A DNA stretch of 18,915 nucleotides from Candidatus Wolframiiraptor sp. EX4484-121 (GCA_002255105.1 NJEK01000010.1:1-18915); one strand, 5' to 3'. Positions 1 to 7,388 are shown, numbered from the stretch's first letter. Numbers and translations are program-made. The notes: generated by a model not told the origin, from the letters alone.

Positions 1-1104
1 GACATTAACGAGGCTTTGGCCGTGCTTGGAGCGCAGGCTCCCCCCAACCTCTACAACCTCCTCTCAACCCTCCAAGAATTGAATAATCAGTTCATCCAGC
101 TTGAGATCGCGAGCAAGAATATTGCGGCGGCTCAACAGGTGGTTTCAGTTGGTTTATCGTACTTCAACACGCTTCGATCTATTCAAAACGCCCTGATCGC
201 GGATGAAATAGCGTTACATGAGCAACGTCTAGCACAGTTGGAAGAGGAGCTTGCCCAAGAAGAGGCGAAAAAGGTGGTCGATGAGGCTCGGATCGAGAGA
301 TTGAAGCAACAGATTGAATTAGAGAAACAGCATATAGAGAACTTGAGGCAGTCGGCGGCCTTGACGGTTCAGCAGATGATCAGCCAAGAGCGATTAACCG
401 CTATCCAGCAGACATTAGCTCTCGTCTCCCAAGTGGTGAGCCTCCAGCAGACGGCGATGCGGTTGGCGATGATGGGCGCGAATGATGCGGCGAACGTGTT
501 CTCGAATACCGCCATGGCCTTGGTCGATGCCCTTAAAGACGGTGTCATAACCGAACAGGAGATGAAATCCATTCTGGAGGCTCTGGGAGTAACCTTCGAC
601 GAGACGGGTAAGCCGATCATCAACCTGACGGGCATCATGGAAGGATTTAGGCAAAAGGTGGAAGAGACCAAAAACAAGGTTGAAGACTTCAGATCCACCC
701 TCATGTCTCTTGATGGCCTAACCGTCCACACCTATCATTATCACCATAAGATAACGGTTTATGAAACAAGGAAAGGGGGAGGCGGCGGTGGAGTTAGAAG
801 GGCGCCCACGCCGGAGGAGGCGGAGAAACTATATGAATCATATACGGCGGCTCCGTTGGGAGAATACCTTCACGGTTTCCAGAGGGGTGTGTGGAATGTT
901 CCCCGAAATATGGTCGCCTACCTCCATCGCGGAGAGATGGTTCTACCCAGGAGGGTTGCGGAGTGGTTTAGGAGAGGCGGGTTTTCGAGGAATATAGTCG
1001 TGAACGTGAACGTCAATGCGAATATCTCGGGCGACAGAGATGTCGATGAATTGGCTAGATTGATTTCACGGAAAATAGTCTCAAACCTCAGGGTGATGGC
1101 CTGA
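1..1104 (+). CDS. Phage tail tape measure protein, C-terminal part (5' end outside window)
   Basis: The frame is open from base 1 (first residues DINEA), so the true start lies upstream; the TTG at 16 is unlikely to be the start. About 367 residues are visible. A long charged coiled coil (about residues 66-120, rich in E, Q, K and L heptads) is followed by a helical Ala/Gln-rich part, a six-glycine hinge (residues 259-264), and a C-terminal block with HRGEMVLPRRVAEWFRRGG (from about 309) and a closing helix ending RKIVSNLRVMA. Tape measure proteins of tailed viruses commonly end in this pattern of a GE-x-VLPRR-like segment followed by a short helix. The protein would set tail length and line the tail tube. 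It lies directly before a hub-like gene with a 1-base overlap, the usual order in tail modules. The family is inferred from architecture and position, because such proteins diverge rapidly. Confidence 0.7.
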   Translation, partial: DINEALAVLGAQAPPNLYNLLSTLQELNNQFIQLEIASKNIAAAQQVVSVGLSYFNTLRSIQNALIADEIALHEQRLAQLEEELAQEEAKKVVDEARIERLKQQIELEKQHIENLRQSAALTVQQMISQERLTAIQQTLALVSQVVSLQQTAMRLAMMGANDAANVFSNTAMALVDALKDGVITEQEMKSILEALGVTFDETGKPIINLTGIMEGFRQKVEETKNKVEDFRSTLMSLDGLTVHTYHYHHKITVYETRKGGGGGGVRRAPTPEEAEKLYESYTAAPLGEYLHGFQRGVWNVPRNMVAYLHRGEMVLPRRVAEWFRRGGFSRNIVVNVNVNANISGDRDVDELARLISRKIVSNLRVMA

Positions 1105-2117
1105 TGGCTCTTAAGCTCGAGGTCTGGAATGGGTCGGGTTGGATCGATAAGACAGATTCATGTGTTAGTCTAAGAAGACAGATTCGATCAAATGGTGTTG
1201 AAGAACTGGATGGAGAACTTGTTAAGGATGTTGTCTCGGTGGGTCAGGAGATCCGGCTTAAAGAAGATGATCAGATAGTTTTCGAGGGGATCGTTTACGA
1301 GGTTGATCGAAGGCATAGAGGTAGAGATGTGGAGAGGTGCGGTTTCAAGGCATATGATTATCTAATCAAGTATGATCGCCACGTTGTCTATCGCCTCTAC
1401 CAGACGGGGACTAAAGCCGGGGAAATCATCAAGGATTTGGCCTCGCTTGAGGATGGAGTGGATGTCTCAAATGTTGATGACGGCGATTCCCTGCTCTCGC
1501 CTTGGGAGATCGAGAACCAGAAAGCCTTAGATGTGATGAAGTCGGTTGCGAGGGGAGTGAACTATTGGCTGAGGATGAAGCCGGGGAAGATTCTCTATTT
1601 CAAGCCAAAGCAGGTCGGGTCGGCTAAGGCCACGATCACGGATCAGATAATCTTAGATGCTGAATACTCAGAAGATCGATGGAAGCTCAAGAACAGGGTA
1701 ATCTATGTTGGAGCAGGTGGGGAGATCTTGGCGGATGTGAGCGAGGGAGCCGGAGACCTTCCCGTCGTGGTTCACGATCCATTCCTAACCGATAAGGAAG
1801 AAGCTGAGAGGAGGGCGAAGATAAGGCTCGCATTAAATAAGGAATATGGCCGATCTCTAAGGATAACCATGCACCAAAAAGACTTTAAGGATCTCGGAAT
1901 CGACCTCGGCGACACATGCATCATAAACCTACCGAGCGTTGGCCTCGAAAACGAGAACATGGTTTTGCTCGGAATCGAATACGATCCGAGATCTCTCAGA
2001 TACAGGCTTGAATTCGGGGGGAGGAAAGAGCTTCTGGAGGATTGGCTCGACGAGCAGATCGGGGGAGATGCTCGCTTGAGGCAATCGCCAGGATTCAAGG
2101 GGAATCGAGATACGTGA
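1104..2117 (+). CDS. Baseplate hub-like tail protein (gpD/gp27-like)
   Basis: 337 residues. The ATG at 1104 overlaps the upstream stop by one base (TGATG), which fixes the start and suggests translational coupling. The N-terminus has a beta-rich, OB/barrel-like pattern (WNGSGWIDKTD, then VGQEIRLKEDDQIVFEGIV), typical of hub proteins in which a short domain contains an 'interface, strand, G-x-V' repeat. A middle part (about residues 100-180) resembles the segment that counts off a disc-like domain in hub proteins (KAGEIIKDLA, then DVMKSVARGVNYWLRM), and the C-terminal region (about 220-315) ends in strands (MVLLGIEYDPRSLRYRLEFG). In siphovirus and myovirus tails this protein closes the tube tip below the tape measure protein. 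The call rests on position after the tape measure gene and on general pattern, not on a catalytic motif. Its last 16 codons lie within a 51-bp sequence duplicated just downstream. Confidence 0.62.
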   Translation: MALKLEVWNGSGWIDKTDSCVSLRRQIRSNGVEELDGELVKDVVSVGQEIRLKEDDQIVFEGIVYEVDRRHRGRDVERCGFKAYDYLIKYDRHVVYRLYQTGTKAGEIIKDLASLEDGVDVSNVDDGDSLLSPWEIENQKALDVMKSVARGVNYWLRMKPGKILYFKPKQVGSAKATITDQIILDAEYSEDRWKLKNRVIYVGAGGEILADVSEGAGDLPVVVHDPFLTDKEEAERRAKIRLALNKEYGRSLRITMHQKDFKDLGIDLGDTCIINLPSVGLENENMVLLGIEYDPRSLRYRLEFGGRKELLEDWLDEQIGGDARLRQSPGFKGNRDT

Positions 2118-2175
2118 AGTACTACTCGCTTGAGGCAATCGCCAGGATTCAAGGGGAATCGAGATACGTGAAGTA
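2071..2175 (+). repeat. Exact 51-bp direct repeat, period 54, spanning a stop/RBS/start junction
   Basis: Copies at 2071-2121 and 2125-2175 are identical over 51 bases and separated by three bases, so the period is 54, exactly 18 codons. Each copy contains the end of the hub gene, a purine-rich ribosome-binding stretch (AAGGGG at 2097-2102 and 2151-2156) and a GTGA stop/start overlap (GTG at 2114 and 2168). In the downstream frame the repeat reads SLEAIARIQGESRYVKY twice. Because the period is a multiple of three, both overlapping frames survive the duplication. The perfect identity means it is either recent, under conversion, or an assembly artefact. Confidence 0.95.
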
Positions 2176-3562
2176 TTGGAATAAGCCTCCGTTAACTCTC
2201 TATAATGTAGAGAACATCCAGCTTAATGATGATGGCTATGCGGTCTTGACCAGCGGGGCGACCGAGGGAAGCTTTGAGGCGAAGATCCTCCCTCCATCCG
2301 AGATGTTCATCTCATTCATGGATGTAACATGGGGATCGGATAAGGGGGATGGAAGCGTAACCATAACGATTCTGCGAGGTGATGACTCAATCGTTAAACA
2401 AATCTCGGGAGACGACGTGGACGAGGGAGAGTATTGGTTTGACAGGCTTCCGAGGAGGGAGGGGGAGTGGTTTGAGGGAGCCGCGTCAAATTGGGGTAAG
2501 TCGAATGGGGATGTCTCGGACGTTACTTTGGGGATTCTTCATCCCCAGAACCTCAAGCTCACACCCGACACCTTGGGAACCGAGATGACGGCGTATTATC
2601 CTCGGCTCACATCCTTCGAGAGACATTATGATGGATCGGGATCAATATCATTCGGCATTGATCGAGTAACGGTGGACAGCTTTGGAAGCGGGGACTTCTG
2701 GGGCTACAACGACGGGGGATCGGCGTTATTCATCCCGAGATACGGCCATAAAGAGGTGGTCGTCGAGGTCTTGGATCCGGGGGCATCTAAATGGAGACGT
2801 ATGTTGATGCTCAGGGGATCTCTAGCCTCCAATTCGAGATTTCTAGCCATACTATTCGATGGCGACGCCTCTCACCTCACCTTGGCTTGGAGGAAGTCGG
2901 ATGGGGCTAAAGCGGAATGGCTTGGAGAGGATACGGGATCGGCTTGGGATGGGACGACACCTTTCTACTTGAAGTTTAGGCTGGAGAATGGGGTTTGGAA
3001 GGCTTACTGGAGCAAGGATAAGGAAAATTGGATTTTCATCGGCGAGAAGAACGCATCGGATTTCGACGGAGACTTCAACTACATCGGATTATGCGCCACG
3101 TTTCATGGTAATGGAAAGACGGTTTATTCGAGGGGCATCTGGCTCGATGATGAGAGATATTTCATACCAGATGAGAACCCATCCCTAGACCTCTCATGGG
3201 CGAAATATATGAGACTATACCTTTACGGCGACCATCCAGAAGCAAAAGATTTCAGCGTCAAGATTAGACTTCATACAGACGCGGATAATTACTATGAGGG
3301 GACTATAAACGTGAAGCATGGAACTTGGAAGAAATACGAGGTTCTCGTATCCTCGCTATCTCAAGTCGGCTCCCCAAACCTATCTAATATCAACTGGATC
3401 AGTATTTTAACCCCTTACGAGCTATTAATCGACGGAGACTATGTCTTCCTACCATTGACCCGCGAGCTTGTGAGAGTTAAATTTGAATTAAGTAGACCGT
3501 CGGCGGACGCGGATTCGCCTAAAATTAAGTTCGTGAAGATAGGCTGGAGGGAGGGGACGTGA
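2114..3562 (+). CDS. Tail tip/receptor-binding candidate with lectin-like beta-sandwich domain
   Basis: 482 residues from GTG 2114, which overlaps the hub stop as GTGA; an in-frame TTG at 2042 would only add residues read from the hub gene's other frame. A second GTG at 2168, in the repeat's second copy, is an equally good start and probably the ancestral one (MKYWNKPPLTLY). About residues 190-350 have the alternating strand pattern of a concanavalin A-like/LamG-type jelly roll, including FYLKFRLENGVWKAYWSKD followed by NWIFIGE, as in the 'sample as seen by the instrument' segments of DUF1349/laminin-G-like proteins. The C-terminal 120 residues look like a second carbohydrate-binding-type sandwich (KYMRLYLYG, TWKKYEVLVSSL, NINWISIL). 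No enzyme motif is seen. Position after the hub suggests a virion protein that contacts the host surface. The fold assignment is moderate; the host-binding role is inferred. Confidence 0.55.
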   Translation: MKYYSLEAIARIQGESRYVKYWNKPPLTLYNVENIQLNDDGYAVLTSGATEGSFEAKILPPSEMFISFMDVTWGSDKGDGSVTITILRGDDSIVKQISGDDVDEGEYWFDRLPRREGEWFEGAASNWGKSNGDVSDVTLGILHPQNLKLTPDTLGTEMTAYYPRLTSFERHYDGSGSISFGIDRVTVDSFGSGDFWGYNDGGSALFIPRYGHKEVVVEVLDPGASKWRRMLMLRGSLASNSRFLAILFDGDASHLTLAWRKSDGAKAEWLGEDTGSAWDGTTPFYLKFRLENGVWKAYWSKDKENWIFIGEKNASDFDGDFNYIGLCATFHGNGKTVYSRGIWLDDERYFIPDENPSLDLSWAKYMRLYLYGDHPEAKDFSVKIRLHTDADNYYEGTINVKHGTWKKYEVLVSSLSQVGSPNLSNINWISILTPYELLIDGDYVFLPLTRELVRVKFELSRPSADADSPKIKFVKIGWREGT

Positions 3563-4305
3563 CGGAATTACTCATAACGTCTAAGGTTCCCGGAAAGCTG
3601 ATCTACTGGAGGGTGCCGTATATGATTCGCACGGTGGAGAATCCGAATGATGAAATTTATTGGGCTGAGGATTATCATGGGCAGGGATTCTGGGCACCCG
3701 TATCGGATAGGATCTGGAAGGTGGAGATAAATATGCGTCGCGAGGGCTCGCCCGGCGACATCACCCTAGAATTATGGGAATGTGGTGGAGACGGAATTGA
3801 TGATAAGCCGAGCGTGAAGCTCGCGGATCTCGCCACGAAGGAAGCCTCGGATGTTCCGACGAGTCTCAGCTGGGTTACCTTCGAATGCTTCGAGAACTCC
3901 CCCATACTCGAAAAAGGCAAGAAGTATGCGGTGGTCGTCCACGCATACCGACCGGATTACCAGAATGCTTATTATATTAGCGTACTTCACAATATTAGGA
4001 GAGATGATGGACAAGAATTTCATAGCGCTGACGGCTCCTCATGGACTAGAATGCAATTCAACGATCTCGAAATGAAGATATGGTTTGGGAGGGAGTTTAG
4101 GGTCGAGGATAAGGGGTTCAGCGAGGCATATCTCCTGAGGATCGAATACCTCGAGGACGGAACGGAGATAACGGTGGACGGCGAGATAACGTTCAGGGGA
4201 GACGCGGGGGAGATCGACATCCTCCCGACCGCTATCCTGATACCCTTCAAGAAGATCACATATGAGAGCGGGCAGGTGAAGGTCTTCGGGGTCGGAATAC
4301 CATGA
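3559..4305 (+). CDS. Beta-sandwich virion protein of unknown specific role
   Basis: 248 residues. GTG 3559 overlaps the previous stop by four bases (GTGA), setting the start. Residues about 35-175 read as a beta-sandwich of the kind found in cell-surface and tail appendage proteins: WAPVSDRIWKVEINMRREG, then GDITLELWECGG, SLSWVTFECFENSPILEKG and KKYAVVVHAYR. The alternation of 'effect on x-coordinate' strands with an LEKGKKYAVVV hairpin is reminiscent of jelly-roll carbohydrate-binding and choice-of-anchor-type domains. The C-terminal 70 residues (EYLEDGTEITVDGEITFRG) look like a second small beta domain. No signal peptide or membrane segment is present, consistent with a virion component assembled in the cytoplasm. 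It probably works with the preceding lectin-like protein at the tail tip. The family is not recognised with certainty. Confidence 0.5.
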   Translation: MTELLITSKVPGKLIYWRVPYMIRTVENPNDEIYWAEDYHGQGFWAPVSDRIWKVEINMRREGSPGDITLELWECGGDGIDDKPSVKLADLATKEASDVPTSLSWVTFECFENSPILEKGKKYAVVVHAYRPDYQNAYYISVLHNIRRDDGQEFHSADGSSWTRMQFNDLEMKIWFGREFRVEDKGFSEAYLLRIEYLEDGTEITVDGEITFRGDAGEIDILPTAILIPFKKITYESGQVKVFGVGIP

Positions 4306-4883
4306 GAACCGTAAACCCACATTTCCTGAAGAAGAAAGTTAAAGCCCTGGAAGAGGAGAACCTTAGGCTCAGGCGGGAGAATGGATTGCTGAGAGATCGG
4401 ATTTCCTCTCTTCAGGCTGAGAACGATTCGCTTAAGCAGAAGATAGCGGAGATTGAGAGTGGAAGCCTCGGGATAAGGAAGGTTAGCGATGAGAACGGCG
4501 ATAGGATCGAGCTTACCCCAAGCCAAGAATTCACAGCCCGATTGACTTCCGATGGGGTCTTGAAGCCTATGGAACCCAACGTCTTAAGGATAGGGGATGA
4601 TGAGGAATACCTGAACGACGTCGTGACGGCGAACATAACGATCCCCTCCGCGGCCAAGTTCAAGGAAAATATCCGTGAACTCGATCCAAGCCTCTTAGAC
4701 GTTGAGCTTCCATCCCCGAAGGTCTATGAGCGGGCCGAGGGTAGGGGAGGGATGGAGATAGGGTTCCTGGCCGAGGAGCTGCCGGAATTTCTGAGACGTG
4801 GAAGGGGATATGATCTGAAAGCCCTGATCGCCATCCTGGCCCTAAAGGTTTCGAGACTTGAGCAGGAGTTGTCGAGGGCTTAG
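4302..4883 (+). CDS. Coiled coil plus peptidase S74-type intramolecular chaperone domain, stand-alone
   Basis: 193 residues. ATG 4302 overlaps the preceding stop as ATGA. Residues 9-52 form a strong heptad coiled coil (LKKKVKALEEENLRLRREN), then a short beta region, then the S74 pattern: YLNDVVTANITIPSAAKFK, KENIREL (121-127), IGFLAEELPEFL (153-164) and a final helix KALIAILALKVSRLEQEL (173-190). S74 domains trimerise tail spikes and fibres and cut themselves off before a Ser, with a Lys five residues later. Here Ser116 and Lys121 keep that spacing (SAAKFK), although the usual SD-x-R is SAAK. The usual arrangement has the domain at the C-terminus of a long fibre; here it is on its own gene with its own coiled coil. 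It could act in trans on the two upstream beta proteins, or form a short trimeric fibre itself. The domain call is strong; autocleavage is inferred. Confidence 0.78.
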   Translation: MRTVNPHFLKKKVKALEEENLRLRRENGLLRDRISSLQAENDSLKQKIAEIESGSLGIRKVSDENGDRIELTPSQEFTARLTSDGVLKPMEPNVLRIGDDEEYLNDVVTANITIPSAAKFKENIRELDPSLLDVELPSPKVYERAEGRGGMEIGFLAEELPEFLRRGRGYDLKALIAILALKVSRLEQELSRA

Positions 4884-4992
4884 ATCGGATGAACACCTGT
4901 AAGTAGGGGTCTTCGAGCCTCCAGAGCTCGCGGTCAAGGACGTCCTATTCCCGGGCTGTCTAGGAGCTCTTCCCATGGAGCTCATGTCTCAG

Positions 4993-5014
4993 ACGATCCT
5001 GGGGTTTGGATCGT
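4993..5014. terminator. Hairpin between the convergent viral operon and htpX
   Basis: A perfect 7-bp stem, ACGATCC (4993-4999) with GGATCGT (5008-5014), encloses an 8-base loop. It sits in the 166-base gap between the end of the viral operon (+) and the end of htpX (-), so it could mark termination from either side. No long T tract follows, so function is uncertain. The rest of the gap (4884-5049) shows no recognised gene. Confidence 0.35.
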
Positions 5015-5049
5015 TAAGGGTGTTAGAGGATTCGCTCTCAGAGAGGCGG

Positions 5050-6054
5050 TTAAGCGATGAACTGGTCCAGGAATCTAAGCCTCTTCGCGGGGTGTGGATG
5101 GGTGCTGAAGAGCTCGGCTAAGACGCTCGGCTTCTCCCGCTTAACCTCCTCGATGAGCTCATCTATATTGCCCCTGAACCTTCTTAACCCAACGTCCGGG
5201 TCTGCTATGAAGAACATCTTAAGCTGGCCATATGACCTCCCCCTCAGATACCTTCTGAGCCTTCCCGTGGCCATCATGATCTTCACCAAGCCTCTCTGAA
5301 GATTCCTCGCCCCATTCTCCGCGACCATCGCCGAATGCGAGTCCGCATAATATTCTCTAAGCCTGCTCATGTAGAAGACGAAGAGGTTGAAGATGTAGCT
5401 GACGGCTATCAGGAGGATTCCGATCAGGAGGACGAGTCCCGCCCCTTCACCCTCCCTCTCCTCGCCATACCCATATCCTCCAAACCATCCGGACATGTAT
5501 AGGCTGTATCCGATGTAGTAGATTATGGCGGGGATCAGGCTGACCATCATCATCACGATCACATCCTTATGCTTTAGGTGGCCTATCTCGTGGCCCAGCA
5601 CCGCCTCGACCTCGCCCTCATCAAGGGTGTTGAGCAATCCCCTCGTCACCGCGACCATGTTCCCGGTAAGCGGGCTCCCGTATGCGAAGGCGTTCGGGAT
5701 ATCTATCTCGGCGAGCATGAGCTTCGGAGGCCTCTCCAATCCACTCCTCCTAGACAGCCTCTCAACCACCCTATGGAGCCATGGATACTCCCGAGGTCTA
5801 ATCTCCCTGACGTTGTAGATCGCGTTGATTATGTACGGCCCTATAAGCCATTGGAAGAAGTGGAAGGCGACGACGAATCCAAATATTCCATAGATCCCGT
5901 AGATCGGCATCCCGAGATAGAGGAGGACCGCGGTTAGGATTAGGGTAGCGAGCCCCGTTACGGCGGCCCAGACGCCGATCATCGAGAGCCTAAGCTTTAG
6001 GAGCGATGGCCTGGCTCTCGCGGGAACTCCAACCCCGCCCCTAGACCCGGCCAC
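5050..6054 (-). CDS. htpX: HtpX-family membrane zinc metalloprotease (M48)
   Basis: 334 residues. The GTG start is preceded closely by a purine-rich GGGGAGAG ribosome-binding stretch. The protein has two N-terminal membrane helices (about 25-47 and 54-78), the zinc site HEIGHLKH (155-162; His155, Glu156, His159), two more hydrophobic segments (about 164-188 and 205-230), the third ligand motif REYYADSHSA (233-242, Glu234), and the family's C-terminal FSTHPHPAKRLRFL. HtpX is an integral membrane endopeptidase that degrades misfolded membrane proteins. A Gly/Tyr/Glu-rich loop (about 190-205) separates the last two hydrophobic segments. All catalytic residues are present and the length is in the family range. 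It is divergent from the FBP aldolase/phosphatase gene and convergent with the viral operon. Confidence 0.95.
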   Translation of the reverse strand: MAGSRGGVGVPARARPSLLKLRLSMIGVWAAVTGLATLILTAVLLYLGMPIYGIYGIFGFVVAFHFFQWLIGPYIINAIYNVREIRPREYPWLHRVVERLSRRSGLERPPKLMLAEIDIPNAFAYGSPLTGNMVAVTRGLLNTLDEGEVEAVLGHEIGHLKHKDVIVMMMVSLIPAIIYYIGYSLYMSGWFGGYGYGEEREGEGAGLVLLIGILLIAVSYIFNLFVFYMSRLREYYADSHSAMVAENGARNLQRGLVKIMMATGRLRRYLRGRSYGQLKMFFIADPDVGLRRFRGNIDELIEEVKREKPSVLAELFSTHPHPAKRLRFLDQFIA

Positions 6055-6135
6055 GGCTCTCCCCTGATTAGGGCAACTCTCACCGGATCTAATTAACTTA
6101 ATCGGGTAATGTTTGTGCGGGTTGAGAAAAGCATG

Positions 6136-6144
6136 TATAAAAAT
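6136..6144 (+). promoter_or_regulatory. TATA box for the FBP aldolase/phosphatase gene
   Basis: TATAAAAAT lies about 55 bases ahead of the TTG start, putting transcription start near 6163-6168 and leaving a leader of about 30 nt that carries a good Shine-Dalgarno. A perfect 10-bp palindrome, ATATGCATAT (6150-6159), lies between this box and the predicted start and could be an operator or an alternative TATA element. Confidence 0.55.
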
Positions 6145-6183
6145 CTTCGATATGCATATATAGAGGCTGAGCCATGTAGTTTC

Positions 6184-6190
6184 GGTGATC
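6184..6190 (+). promoter_or_regulatory. Shine-Dalgarno GGTGATC that fixes a TTG start
   Basis: GGTGATC is a 7-base exact complement to the conserved archaeal 16S rRNA 3' end (GATCACCTCC). It ends four bases before the TTG at 6195. No ATG or GTG in the same frame fits better, so this site decides the start of the downstream gene. Confidence 0.75.
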
Positions 6191-6194
6191 GTGT

Positions 6195-7316
6195 TTGGTT
6201 AAGACCACGTTGAGCGTGATTAAGGCTGATGTCGGCTCCGTCGCCGGCCACCACCGCCCGCATAAGAAGATGCTCGACTATGCGAGGGAGAAGCTCGCGG
6301 AGGCCAAGGAGTCTGGGCTGATAAAGAGCTTCTACGTCTACCACGTTGGAGACGACATCGGTTTGGTCATGACCCATCATAGGGGGGAGAATAACCCTGA
6401 GATCCACAAGCTGGCCTGGGATACCTTCAAGGAGATAACCGAGAAGATCTCAAAGCCCCTAAAGCTCTATGGAGCCGGCCAAGACCTATTGAAAGAGGCC
6501 TTCAGCGGAAACGTTAGGGGGATGGGGCCGGGTGTGGCTGAACTCGAATTCGAGGAGAGGAAATCCGATCCGGTCGTGGTCTTCGCCGCCGATAAGACCG
6601 AGCCCGGCGCGTGGAACCTCCCGCTCTACAAGATCTTCGCAGACCCATTCAACACGGCAGGCCTCGTAATAGATCCATCGCTCCACGATGGATTCATCTT
6701 CGACATCATGGACCTGAAGGAGGGCAAGATCGTTAGGTTGAAGGCTCCCGAGGAGAGCTATGATATCCTCGGACTGCTCGGAACCCCTGGGAGATATGCT
6801 ATCGCAAAGGTCTATAGAGCGAGGGATATGCTCCCAGCGGCCGCGGCCTCGACCAGCAGGCTATCGTTCATAGCAGGGAAATATGTCGGCAAGGATGATC
6901 CGGTCTTGATCGTTAGGGCTCAGCATGGGCTCCCGGCGCTCGGGGAGGTTTTGGCCGCCTTCGCCGTCCCACATCTAGTAGCCGGATGGATGAGGGGAAG
7001 CCACAACGGCCCGCTCATGCCCGTGAGCTTCAGGAAGCATGCGATAGTGACCTACTTCGACGGGCCTCCAAGGGTTATCGCGATGGGCTGGCAGGTATCT
7101 AATGGCGAGCTTATTGGAGTGGATGGGACCGAGCCGGCCGACCTATTCGATGATCCATTCTGGGATTATAGCAGGAACCTCGCCTCCCAGATAGCCATCT
7201 ACATGAGGACCATGGGAGAGATCATGCCAGCGAGGCTTGAGCCCGCCGAACTCGAATATACAACCCTCCCGAAGATCTTGGCGAAGCTCGAATCGAGGTT
7301 TAAGAAAGCGGATTAA
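6195..7316 (+). CDS. fbp: Bifunctional fructose-1,6-bisphosphate aldolase/phosphatase (class V FBPase)
   Basis: 373 residues from a TTG start supported by GGTGATC just upstream. The enzyme condenses dihydroxyacetone phosphate and glyceraldehyde 3-phosphate into fructose 1,6-bisphosphate and then removes the 1-phosphate to give fructose 6-phosphate, making archaeal gluconeogenesis unidirectional. Family landmarks are all present: TTLSVIKADVGS with Asp12 at the N-terminus, VGDDIGLVMTHHRG (51-64), FSGNVRGMGPGVAE (103-116), DKTEPGAWNLPLYKIFADPF (133-152), IAGKYVGKDDP with Tyr230, Lys233 (Schiff base) and Asp234, HGLPALGE, and YTTLP with Tyr355. The length equals that of crenarchaeal homologues. 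The neighbouring phosphohexomutase would draw on the same hexose-phosphate pool. It is cytosolic and needs Mg2+. The assignment is very secure. Confidence 0.97.
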   Translation: MVKTTLSVIKADVGSVAGHHRPHKKMLDYAREKLAEAKESGLIKSFYVYHVGDDIGLVMTHHRGENNPEIHKLAWDTFKEITEKISKPLKLYGAGQDLLKEAFSGNVRGMGPGVAELEFEERKSDPVVVFAADKTEPGAWNLPLYKIFADPFNTAGLVIDPSLHDGFIFDIMDLKEGKIVRLKAPEESYDILGLLGTPGRYAIAKVYRARDMLPAAAASTSRLSFIAGKYVGKDDPVLIVRAQHGLPALGEVLAAFAVPHLVAGWMRGSHNGPLMPVSFRKHAIVTYFDGPPRVIAMGWQVSNGELIGVDGTEPADLFDDPFWDYSRNLASQIAIYMRTMGEIMPARLEPAELEYTTLPKILAKLESRFKKAD

Positions 7317-7330
7317 ACCAAATCTCATCC

Positions 7331-7347
7331 TTCTTAACATTTTTCTA
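7331..7347 (+). terminator. T-rich putative terminator after the FBP gene
   Basis: CTTCTTAACATTTTTCT lies 15-30 bases after the stop. Archaeal RNA polymerase commonly stops at runs of T without a hairpin, and this is the only such run before the convergent short ORF. Confidence 0.4.
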
Positions 7348-7388
7348 CGTCATAGCCGGCCAAGCTTTCATTAGAAATAGGGGGAGGG

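Noticed and set aside
774..793. G-rich run in the tape measure gene as a frameshift or repeat-variation site
   Set aside because: The frame continues into a good C-terminal tape measure sequence, and a six-glycine hinge is an ordinary explanation.
1772..2152. Minus-strand ORF with an internal repeated peptide
   Set aside because: It is the antisense shadow of the hub gene and the 51-bp repeat; the peptide repeat is only the DNA repeat read backwards.
4020..4526. 168-residue minus-strand ORF across two viral genes
   Set aside because: It lies antisense to two coupled viral genes with clear protein features and shows no recognisable domain itself.
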